From the IMG/VR virus record IMGVR_UViG_3300009154_000258, positions 1 to 25,031 of that record: a stretch of 25,031 nt of DNA, one strand, 5' to 3'. Source of the stretch: a virus. The position numbers and the translations under genes were made by a program. Under the pieces are notes generated by a model. It did no database searches. It was not told the DNA's origin and saw only the letters and a program-made list of their open reading frames with translations. Below, in pieces: positions 13,232 through 19,556 of the stretch (the first letter of the stretch is position 1; each line of letters starts with the position of its first letter).

Positions 13232-14232
13232 AGGGCAGATTCAGCCGAAATGATTGAAACGGTGGCAAGCGCATTTGTACCATCGTTTCGTGCCTCAAAC
13301 GCAAACGCGTTGTTGAGGACTCCACGGTCGGCAATATCAAACGAGGTCGGCGCTGGGAAGACCACGGCCGGGATGGTGACCGTAAACGTTTCGTAGTAGG
13401 TCGAGGCGATCAGCGGGCCAACCCATGTGCAGACAAGTGACGTGTTGCTGTTATTAACGGCGCGATTGTGAAAGTCCGTCAGGTTGATCATGTCAACTGT
13501 CACTGAACCGCTGACCTTAGCCACACCGTTCAGCACCGGCTCAGACTTAGTGCCAGCAACGGTAGCGCCCGCGTAGTAGCCGCTGGTGTCCATTGCGCGC
13601 TCAATGCTGAGTGCAACATTCTTAACGCCAGATACGGCCGCTTCTGAAGTGTAAGTGCCGAGCTTCACGGTCAACTGTCCACCATGAAACACGTTCACGT
13701 TAGACGTGTACGACGGCGTTGCTAGGCTGGTTGAATTTTCATACGCCTGCGCGTCAATCGTGGCCGTGGCCGATAGCACCGTGTCAATACCACACGACAG
13801 GTCAATCTTGGAAACCTTGCAGCCCTTAAGGGTTGCGGGCGTCACGGTGCCGCCGCGCTGCGGCAAACCAACCTGCATTGTCAGCGACTTGCCAAACGGA
13901 TCGGCAAGAGCGTGAGTGTGCAAGTAAGCCGTTGTTGCGCCTTGCTGCACGGGCGTCACAGTGGTGCCCATGAGCGTCTGGAACAGCAAGCCCATGTTCT
14001 TCGACTGAATGTCGAATCCGACAGTGGCCATGCCGCCCGTCGTCGTTTCCACAAACTGATTGAGGTACTCACCATATGTACCCGAGATGATGCCATCGCC
14101 TTGCACGCGCGTTGCCGTCTTCTGCAACGATGCTGACTTGTGGCGCACAAATTTGGTGGGCGCAACATACGTGCCGTAGGCGCTTTCCGAACTGAACCCA
14201 AAGGACGAGCCGAGACCTGAGCCAATTGCCAT
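13228..14232 (-). CDS. Major tail tube protein, 334 aa
   Basis: The gene sits between the tail terminator and the chaperone/tape-measure set, the standard place for the tube protein. The N-terminus (GSGLGSSFGFSSESAYGTYV) and the following KFVRHKSASLQKT are typical of phage tail tube subunits, with many beta-strands. Other recognisable parts are MGLLFQTLMG (about 80-89) and ITIPAVVF/DRGVLNNAFAFEA near the end, the latter often seen in the closing strands. It should assemble as stacked hexamer rings. The ATG has a strong AAGGAG site about eight bases upstream, consistent with high expression, and is independent of the previous gene's stop. Confidence 0.85.
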   Translation of the reverse strand: MAIGSGLGSSFGFSSESAYGTYVAPTKFVRHKSASLQKTATRVQGDGIISGTYGEYLNQFVETTTGGMATVGFDIQSKNMGLLFQTLMGTTVTPVQQGATTAYLHTHALADPFGKSLTMQVGLPQRGGTVTPATLKGCKVSKIDLSCGIDTVLSATATIDAQAYENSTSLATPSYTSNVNVFHGGQLTVKLGTYTSEAAVSGVKNVALSIERAMDTSGYYAGATVAGTKSEPVLNGVAKVSGSVTVDMINLTDFHNRAVNNSNTSLVCTWVGPLIASTYYETFTVTIPAVVFPAPTSFDIADRGVLNNAFAFEARNDGTNALATVSIISAESAL

Positions 14233-14244
14233 TGTTGTATCTCC

Positions 14245-14487
14245 TTAGTTGGTCGGCTCAGCGGCCGGATCGGGGGTGGAAGTTTCAACGGGTGCCGCGG
14301 CCTTCTTGGCGGCTGGAGCCGACACGGCGGCCCATAGAGCCGTTTCGCCGGTGTCGCCGGTCTGGAAGTAGACCATTGCGGCGAACTCCTCAGAGACCGG
14401 CAGGATGGCGTCGGCCTCAACCTTTTCTAAGCCGCGATCAGTGACGACCCAAAGGGTGTCATCGGTGACATTCCGAAACTGAGGCAT
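14245..14487 (-). CDS. Small conserved structural-region protein, 80 aa
   Basis: A small protein with a compact N-terminal part (residues 1-55: LWVVTDRGLEKVEADAILPV) and a low-complexity Ala/Pro/Glu/Thr tail from about residue 55 (APAAKKAAAPVE). The N-terminal pattern, a short strand followed by E-A-x-x-x-x-x-V-x-x-E, is usual in small actinophage proteins found next to the tube gene. The function is not known. It has an AGGAG site at good distance (about seven bases) and lies between the tail terminator and tail tube genes, so it may help tail or neck assembly. The tail may be a flexible extension. No membrane segment or metal motif is visible. Confidence 0.65.
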   Translation of the reverse strand: MPQFRNVTDDTLWVVTDRGLEKVEADAILPVSEEFAAMVYFQTGDTGETALWAAVSAPAAKKAAAPVETSTPDPAAEPTN

Positions 14488-14498
14488 GCGAGTTTCTC

Positions 14499-14966
14499 CT
14501 AGATAATTGACGTGGCTTGGATAGTGAAGGGAAGCCGAACTGAGGTGCCGTCGGCGAACTGGTCGATGATGCAGCTGATATCGGTGATCTCTACAGCGAT
14601 GACGTTGGTCAGCCCAAGGCCGTAGTTGGCGCGGATCGCTGACTCGACCCAGCCGAGCACTTCAAACGCGCGCGTGCGGGTCGTTGAGATATCAACATCG
14701 CCGGTCTGACTCATTACGCAACAGTTCAACGTGACGGTTTCGTCGCGCGTTGAGGATGTTCCCGCGAGGTCGTGATACGCCTGCGAGATGCGGCCCGCCT
14801 CGGGTTGTTCAGGGTCGCCGCTATTGCCGATGATGACGAGATCGTCATAGCGTTCCTGTGTGATCGGTAGACCATCAGAAACGGTGAGCGTGGCGAGGTT
14901 GGTATCGGCACGCAACGTGGTCAGAACCGCGTCATACACGGCCGCGAAACGTGACGAGGTTGTCAT
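14499..14966 (-). CDS. Tail terminator protein, 155 aa
   Basis: The sequence has the layout of phage tail terminator (tail completion) proteins: an N-terminal helix (FAAVYDAVLTTLRAD), the strand pair with DGLPITQERYDDLVIIG, the beta segment TRDETVTLNCCVMSQTGD, a long helix RTRAFEVLGWVESAIRAN and a C-terminal strand SVRLPFTIQATSII. The hexameric ring it would form caps the tail tube and contacts the head connector. ATG overlaps the stop of the connector gene by four bases (ATGA). The similarity is to the general fold pattern, not to one protein, and the placement between connector and tube supports it. Confidence 0.72.
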   Translation of the reverse strand: MTTSSRFAAVYDAVLTTLRADTNLATLTVSDGLPITQERYDDLVIIGNSGDPEQPEAGRISQAYHDLAGTSSTRDETVTLNCCVMSQTGDVDISTTRTRAFEVLGWVESAIRANYGLGLTNVIAVEITDISCIIDQFADGTSVRLPFTIQATSII

Positions 14967-15778
14967 GCGAAGCCTGGCACGCTGATTAGGTTGGCAAGTT
15001 CTTGGATTCGGTAGGTCACAATGTTTGAGCCGCCCGGAATGTAATCAGAATCTCCGCTGCCCATCGACATCGGCGAAGCGCCGCGCTGAGTGCGCCACAA
15101 GTGCCGAACAATCTCTTTGATCAGCAACTGTTCAACAGGTGACGGGTCGGTCTTGCCGGCCACATAGTTGACCGTGATGTTGTTCTGACCTGACCGCCAA
15201 AACCGGCGCATTGTCGTATCACCGCGGTAAACAAGGCCAGCGCGATAATTGACGTAAAAGTCAACGTTCTCGGTAAGCGTGACACCGTTCTCAACGAGGC
15301 TGGTGACAGACACGACGGGCTGCTTTATTAGCATGATGCTGTCTTCAGTTGCCGTGTATTTTTCGCTAAACGAATCACGGCGCAGCTTCTGATTTACCAA
15401 AGGTTCAGCGATATCGGTAGCTTCAAGGATGAACTGGCGCAACTCGTCATCGCTAGCCGTGCTTGTGATGTTCAGGTATCGCTTGACGTCGCTGAGGCTG
15501 ACAATAAACGTTTCAGTTGGATCGTTGACTTCAAATGAATCCGTGTACGCGCTGGCATTGCTACCAGTCGCTACCCAACGCACCAGGTGACGGCCTACAA
15601 GCGTTGGCGAATAGTCCACGGTGTACGAGCCAGTGGTGGCGTTAGTAACGCTAGGCGTGGCCGTGGTGCCGTCCGGCAACGTGATCGTGCAGGTTACGGC
15701 CGTGGCATTCGCTGCGGTGCCGGTCGCATCTTTGACAGTGACGGCTAGGCCAACAATGTCGCCGAGGTCGTAGGCCAT
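14963..15778 (-). CDS. Head-tail connector with N-terminal Ig-like domain, 271 aa
   Basis: Residues 93-271 resemble the gp6-like head-tail connector family: the opening LSDVKRYLNITSTASDDEL helix pair, FILEATDIAEPLVNQKL, then beta strands and the later VEQLLIKEIVRHLWR helix. Residues 1-90 are extra: a beta-rich Ig-like/Bacterial-Ig type domain (YDLGDIVGLAVTVKDATG, then TLPDGTTATPSVT, TGSYTVDYSPTLVGRHLVRW). This domain would extend outward from the connector ring. Such Ig additions are known on phage capsid and tail proteins, where they may bind host surface sugars. The ATG is preceded by a gap of three bases from the previous gene. The order connector-terminator-tube agrees with other siphoviruses. 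Confidence 0.75.
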   Translation of the reverse strand: MAYDLGDIVGLAVTVKDATGTAANATAVTCTITLPDGTTATPSVTNATTGSYTVDYSPTLVGRHLVRWVATGSNASAYTDSFEVNDPTETFIVSLSDVKRYLNITSTASDDELRQFILEATDIAEPLVNQKLRRDSFSEKYTATEDSIMLIKQPVVSVTSLVENGVTLTENVDFYVNYRAGLVYRGDTTMRRFWRSGQNNITVNYVAGKTDPSPVEQLLIKEIVRHLWRTQRGASPMSMGSGDSDYIPGGSNIVTYRIQELANLISVPGFA

Positions 15779-15781
15779 TGG

Positions 15782-17122
15782 TCAGGCTCCCGTCATCGTT
15801 GCTGTTGCTTTAGTGGTGGCAGTCATAGACGCGCTTGCCGCTGTGGCGGGCGCTATTGAGGCAGTTGCCTTAGTGGCAGCCAACATCTGCCCTCGACGAT
15901 CGGCGATTACAGCGAGGGTCGCCGTAACCGTCGTGACCGTTACGCCCGTGGCTGAAACCGTGCGCGTTACCGTGACGGTTGCCGCCGTTGACGGGGTGAG
16001 CGCGTAGGCCGCAATGGCGTTGTGCGTGGCTGCGCTTTGCCCGCTACTGCTTGGCGTGATCGTCGTGAATGAATCGGCTAGGACGACCCGAACCGCTGCG
16101 CTTGTCGTCGTTGGCGAAACGGTCACATTGGTGGCGCTGGCCGTAACGACGCGCACGCCAGTAGCGGCCGTGGTTGGGCTAATTGTTAGGGCCGCGTCAA
16201 CTGTCTTGGCGGCGGTCGTCTGTGTGGCTGTGGCGTCACTTGTCGGCGTTGTTGTGACACTTGCCGAGGCTGAGCACGTAGCCGAGCCGCTGGCCGTTGA
16301 GGTTGGGCTAGTAGTAACGGCTGCATCAACGGCCCGCACCACCGTTGCCGAGGCGGCCGGGGTTGGGCTGGTCGTCGTCGCGGCGCTTGCGTTAAATACT
16401 GCGTTGGCGGCTGCGGCCACACTTGGCGAGGTCGTTACGGTCGTGGCTGAGGTAACAGCTGTGCGTAGTGCAGTTGACGCAGTACTCGGCGAATTAGTTA
16501 CGGCATCAGTAGTAGAGGTTTGTGTGGTGCCGCCGCCGCCAGCCGAGTAAGTAACGAAAACGCGAGGGTATTGCGAAAACGTGTTAACTGACGCTGGCAG
16601 ATAGAAGTTTGCGTGCTTATTGGAGTAAGACGCACCCGAAATGTTGTCAGCCGAAACGATGGCAAATTTAATGACGTTGCCAGCAAGATCAGTGTTCAAC
16701 GTTGATGAGCCAGTCATGGCAAAATCGCCAGAACTGCCGTCGGCAATGCTGCCACTTGCATAAGACGACAACGCACTCAATTGTGACGGTGAGCGCCAGT
16801 TGCCTTTGCGTATGGTCGATGAGCCGTCAGTCCAGCCGTACTTGATTGCTGAAATTGATGTTGTGTTCGTTACGCCACCCGCACCAACCGTCAAGTAAAA
16901 CGTTGAAGCCGAAACCGTATTACCTGCCAGCGATGATGCGTCAGCAGTGAAAAATGATTGATTCAAAATTTGTCGTTTGCCGTTGTTGTCACAGCCAACA
17001 TCGAAATTACTTGAACCACTGCTAGTCAAATAATCGGCTAACGAACTCGGCGAACTCCACGACGCAAAACCAACAAGCGAATAACCCGCATTAGTGGTCG
17101 CATAAATTGTTGTCGTACTCAC
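15782..17122 (-). CDS. Ser/Thr/Ala-rich repeat protein, candidate virion-surface fibre, 446 aa
   Basis: Residues 1-193 form a beta-rich domain with strands such as ASTFYLTVGAGG, KFAIVSADNISGA, ANFYLPAS and PRVFVTYSAGGGG. This is the pattern of DNRLRE-like carbohydrate-associated beta-sandwiches, although I cannot prove the family. After a Gly-rich hinge (194-198) the rest is low-complexity Thr, Ser, Ala and Val. From about residue 205 to 380 nine repeats of about 20 residues follow, each with Thr-x-Ser/Thr-Pro, prolines falling at 212, 233, 253, 273, 293, 316, 337, 357 and 377. Two degenerate repeats follow. It lies between capsid and connector genes with a glycosyltransferase nearby. It may be a fibre on the head or neck, possibly glycosylated. 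It overlaps the 90-residue gene by four bases. Confidence 0.75.
   Translation of the reverse strand: MSTTTIYATTNAGYSLVGFASWSSPSSLADYLTSSGSSNFDVGCDNNGKRQILNQSFFTADASSLAGNTVSASTFYLTVGAGGVTNTTSISAIKYGWTDGSSTIRKGNWRSPSQLSALSSYASGSIADGSSGDFAMTGSSTLNTDLAGNVIKFAIVSADNISGASYSNKHANFYLPASVNTFSQYPRVFVTYSAGGGGTTQTSTTDAVTNSPSTASTALRTAVTSATTVTTSPSVAAAANAVFNASAATTTSPTPAASATVVRAVDAAVTTSPTSTASGSATCSASASVTTTPTSDATATQTTAAKTVDAALTISPTTAATGVRVVTASATNVTVSPTTTSAAVRVVLADSFTTITPSSSGQSAATHNAIAAYALTPSTAATVTVTRTVSATGVTVTTVTATLAVIADRRGQMLAATKATASIAPATAASASMTATTKATATMTGA
15985..16510 (-). repeat. Nine ~60-bp degenerate tandem repeats within the Ser/Thr-rich gene
   Basis: The coding repeats of the 446-residue protein have a protein period of 20-23 residues (60-69 bases), read from the spacing of the conserved proline. 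Only the amino-acid pattern is kept (Val-Thr-x-Ser/Thr-Pro-Thr, then Ala-rich); the DNA copies differ, so this is an old duplication and not a slippage-prone exact repeat. A long plus-strand frame of almost only Val, Ala and Leu across the same bases is a by-product of this composition. Confidence 0.7.
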
Positions 17123-17391
17123 AGCACGCCACCGTTGTAGCGCACAGAATCAGCAATTATCAGGTGCGCAGTTTCTAACGGGTCGGGCATTGCCGGAACG
17201 TTCACAAACGTGTACGGCGCATCAACGGCAACAGGATCACCGGCGAACGTGGCAGACACTTGCTCAACGGTCAAAATGTTGTCGTTAGCACTAAACCCGC
17301 CAACAGTCGCCAACACTGAGCCAACGCGGAACGTGTGCGGATCACCAGCGGCATTCAGAGCGTCAGCCATGTTTTGTGCTGCGCTCATCAC
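17119..17391 (-). CDS. Hypothetical structural-region protein, 90 aa
   Basis: I do not recognise this protein. It begins with a short helix (AAQNMADALNAAGDPHTF), followed by a beta-rich part with FRVGSVLATVGGF and a later PYTFVNVPAMPDP loop. There are no membrane segments or metal motifs. The start could be GTG at 17389-17391, whose GTGA overlaps the stop of the TIGR03032-like gene, or the adjacent ATG at 17386-17388, which overlaps that stop by one base. Its end overlaps the next gene (the Ser/Thr-rich protein) by four bases, so the three are tightly coupled. It probably serves the same accessory structure as its neighbours. Confidence 0.6.
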   Translation of the reverse strand: MMSAAQNMADALNAAGDPHTFRVGSVLATVGGFSANDNILTVEQVSATFAGDPVAVDAPYTFVNVPAMPDPLETAHLIIADSVRYNGGVL

Positions 17392-18251
17392 TTCAACCTT
17401 TCGGCCGCCATTTTGATATCGAAAATTTCTTGCACATCCATTGGCACAAACTCAACCTGAGTGCCGGTCGCTAATTCAATGACTGCGATGCCGGGCTGTG
17501 CGAGCGCGTCGGTCGTGATCTCAGGAAACGCAGTCATGCGGCCCTGTGAAATACCAACAAGTAGGTAATCGCCGAGCTGCGTAATACCGCGAGTCCAGCC
17601 CGACAGGGTGGCCACAACGGTGGCCGCAGTATCGTCGGCCGTCCACTTGCATAACTGGCCGTGGCCCGAGTTTGCGAAGTAAACCGAGTCGCCGACGACA
17701 GTGGGCGAATGCGGAAACAGCAAGTTATGCAACACAACCTGATTGGTTTGCACGTCAATCAGTGCGCCACGCTCGGCCTTAGCCTCATCACGCCAACCTT
17801 GTGAAACATCGGAGATGCCCAGCGCGGTGACGTATTTAGGTGCACCGTTAATTGTGGCAACGCCGTTAACCCATGAGCGCGCATCTGACGTTCCAGCGGT
17901 CACGCCTGGCACCGTCCAAATGATTTCATTCACGCCGAAAGCGTGACGAGTCAACGCCGACTGGTATGAGGCGCAGGCGATCACGGAATCATCAGCAGCG
18001 AAACCGATTTCGTGGCTGTCAGTGTTCGGCACGTCGAGGACGGCTACGCGGTTGCCCGTGGCCTTGTTGTAGTAGTACAGGCCAGTATGTGACGCAACAA
18101 CTACGTACTGCTGGCCTATGGCAAGCCCTCGCGCGTTGTCAATGTCAACTGATGACCAAGTGTCGGCTTGATATGAGAAAACCTTGTTTTCAGAATGACT
18201 AGAAACAAGCAGCGCGTTAGAGCCAAGGGCTTGCGACAGAATCGCTCCCAT
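17388..18251 (-). CDS. TIGR03032/DUF4915 family protein, 287 aa
   Basis: The match to the TIGR03032/DUF4915 family is clear across most of the length: HEIGFA at 80-85, then WVNGVA (127-132) where the family has H-L-N-G-x-A, PKYVTALG (138-145), GWR (152-154), LFPHSPTVVGDSVYFANSGHG (178-198; the P-H-S-P and S-G-x-G marks), RGI (221-223) and VGISQGR (232-238). The family is of unknown function and folds like a beta-propeller, being found in bacteria with secreted or tetratricopeptide proteins. Its presence among phage structural genes is unusual. It might be a virion component or an enzyme acting on the neighbouring surface proteins. The Shine-Dalgarno is weak, so it may depend on coupling to the gene ending two bases before. 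Confidence 0.75.
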   Translation of the reverse strand: MGAILSQALGSNALLVSSHSENKVFSYQADTWSSVDIDNARGLAIGQQYVVVASHTGLYYYNKATGNRVAVLDVPNTDSHEIGFAADDSVIACASYQSALTRHAFGVNEIIWTVPGVTAGTSDARSWVNGVATINGAPKYVTALGISDVSQGWRDEAKAERGALIDVQTNQVVLHNLLFPHSPTVVGDSVYFANSGHGQLCKWTADDTAATVVATLSGWTRGITQLGDYLLVGISQGRMTAFPEITTDALAQPGIAVIELATGTQVEFVPMDVQEIFDIKMAAERLK

Positions 18252-18253
18252 GA

Positions 18254-18670
18254 CTAGGAAGCAGGTGTGATAGTCAGCGATGCGCCCGTTACGTTCAACG
18301 TGTCGCTTGTGCTCATGGTTTTGGATGCGGAAAGCGTTGCAGACCAGAGAAAATTGCCGCCCGTTGCAGCGTCAAAAAATGCAACGTGAGCAATGGTTTC
18401 ACCCGTAGCGCCACTAGGCCACGTATCAAAAACGACCGTGCTGGTCAAAGACAACACGCCAGTTGTTGAGGCGCTAAACGTAGCAGCCTTGCGAGTTCCA
18501 TAGCCGGAAACGTTGGACGTGCCAGCACTGCCGGGGCCTAGGTTAGAACCGCCATTAGTGTGAAGTTGCATGTAGATCGCTGAAGGCGCCGTGTACGTCG
18601 TGCCGGCAGCGTTGCCACGAATCACGTTGAGCCACGCATTTGCCAAATATGTGCTAGTGCCGACAGCCAT
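18254..18670 (-). CDS. Tail-fibre-like structural protein, 138 aa
   Basis: This belongs by pattern to the small phage 'tail fibre-like' proteins: a helical start (TYLANAWLNVIRG), then IYMQLHTNGGSNLGPGSAG (the H-T-x-x-x-x-x-G region of the family), VSGYGTRKAATFSAST, and closing strands with HVAFFDAATGGNFLWSATL and DTLNVTGASLTIT. These proteins are often decoration or fibre subunits in actinophages and are frequently found close to the capsid gene. The ATG overlaps the previous small ORF's TGA by one base (TGATG). The placement between capsid and connector, with a glycosyltransferase upstream, suggests a virion-surface component. It is not clear if it belongs to head or tail. Confidence 0.65.
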   Translation of the reverse strand: MAVGTSTYLANAWLNVIRGNAAGTTYTAPSAIYMQLHTNGGSNLGPGSAGTSNVSGYGTRKAATFSASTTGVLSLTSTVVFDTWPSGATGETIAHVAFFDAATGGNFLWSATLSASKTMSTSDTLNVTGASLTITPAS

Positions 18671-18753
18671 CAGGACTCCTCAGTATTTTCGGCTTTGATG
18701 ACCTCTGCATCGGCAGTGGCCTCAATGATGAACGTTGTTGTTTCAGGATTCAT
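18670..18753 (-). CDS. Small ORF of 27 aa coupling two structural genes
   Basis: An ATG at 18751-18753 with GAGGG about six bases upstream opens a 27-codon frame that starts inside the last 11 bases of the glycosyltransferase gene and ends by overlapping the next ATG with a TGATG. The peptide is acidic, with few hydrophobic residues (F-I-I-E near residue 8, then acidic to the end). The good ribosome site and exact fit in the gap suggest it is translated. It may act mainly to couple translation. No family is recognised, and a leader or spacer is an equally good explanation. Confidence 0.45.
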   Translation of the reverse strand: MNPETTTFIIEATADAEVIKAENTEES

Positions 18754-19477
18754 TAGTGCCCTCTTCAATCGTGGCTTCAGCGGCCCGCATGGCCAACTGG
18801 AATGAACGCTGCGACCGGTACATGTCAGCGGTCAAGACGTAAGACTTTTGATGACCAACCGAGATGCCGGTATGGACAAACACAGGGAAGCCGAGCTGAC
18901 CGGCTCGCAACATAAACGTCATGTCTTCCGATACGCGCGAGCCACGAATCTCGCCCTCTTGGAACCACGGGTAAGCGTGTGAAAACTCTTTATCAGCAAT
19001 GGCGCGCAACACGCGGCGATGAATCAGCACACATGCAGCACCAGTGCCAACAACCTGGAACATTTCATTCTCAGGAAAATCTAGGAAACGGATCGTCTGC
19101 GGCCCGCCGTCCTCTTCAACCATTGAATACAAGGTTGGGAACAGTTCGCCGTCAGATACGCCAAATGCAAGAGCGCCCACGATCGGCGCAGTCTCAGCGT
19201 CAGCGGCTTCAACGAGTTGCTCAACGATGAACCGATCAAAGGTCATATCGGCATCGAGCATAAGCAGCCATTCAGCATCGCCGGCGAGAAACTGCTCAAC
19301 GATCTCGTTGCGGCCTGAAGAGATGTTCACACCCGAATAGACCGGCAGCAACGTGCGCAAATGCGCACCGGCCGTTAACTCGTGAGCGATCAAACCCGCT
19401 AGTGAATTGCAGAAACCTGATGCAACTTCTTGGCCGTAGCAATAGCCCACGGCAACAGTGTCTTTAACGATCTGCAT
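18743..19477 (-). CDS. GT-A fold glycosyltransferase, 244 aa
   Basis: A GT2-like glycosyltransferase of the GT-A fold. The nucleotide-sugar and metal site is LMLDADMTF (DAD at 75-77). Family features that follow are VGTGAACVLIHRRVL (143-157), the acceptor/catalytic SEDMTFMLRAGQLG (183-196; Glu184 and Asp185) and VHTGISVGH (201-209). There are no membrane segments, so it acts in the cytoplasm, presumably on a phage protein. The gene lies between the major capsid gene and a set of structural genes that includes a Ser/Thr-rich repeat protein. Phage glycosyltransferases that modify virion proteins or DNA are known; which this is cannot be decided here. ATG with AGGGG upstream, 79 bases after the capsid stop. 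Confidence 0.82.
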   Translation of the reverse strand: MQIVKDTVAVGYCYGQEVASGFCNSLAGLIAHELTAGAHLRTLLPVYSGVNISSGRNEIVEQFLAGDAEWLLMLDADMTFDRFIVEQLVEAADAETAPIVGALAFGVSDGELFPTLYSMVEEDGGPQTIRFLDFPENEMFQVVGTGAACVLIHRRVLRAIADKEFSHAYPWFQEGEIRGSRVSEDMTFMLRAGQLGFPVFVHTGISVGHQKSYVLTADMYRSQRSFQLAMRAAEATIEEGTNES

Positions 19478-19507
19478 GCGCCCCTACCTTTTTGAATTGT
19501 CAACAGA

Positions 19508-19547
19508 ACTCGTTGAGGGCCGACCAGGTGGCCGACCCTCAACGAGT
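19508..19547 (-). terminator. Large hairpin after the major capsid gene
   Basis: The 18-base arms (19508-19525 and 19530-19547) pair over the whole length, with two G-U or mismatch positions, around a 4-base loop. The conserved core is CGTTGAGGG/CCCTCAACG. It lies right after the capsid stop (19557-19559). There is no clear T-run after it on the minus strand, so it may be a partial terminator, an RNA stability element or an RNase site that sets capsid level above downstream genes. Classified as terminator with reservation. Confidence 0.55.
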
Positions 19548-19556
19548 GTGAATCTG

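Noticed and set aside
15985-16510. CRISPR-like or satellite DNA repeats
   Set aside because: The repeat is kept at amino-acid level only. DNA units differ in sequence, are in one coding frame, and have no uniform spacer structure.
16014-16550. Plus-strand open frame of 178 codons opposite the Ser/Thr-rich gene
   Set aside because: It is almost only Val, Ala, Leu and Thr, as expected on the strand opposite a Thr/Ala/Ser-rich repeat gene. It has no sensible neighbours or ribosome site, so it is a composition by-product.
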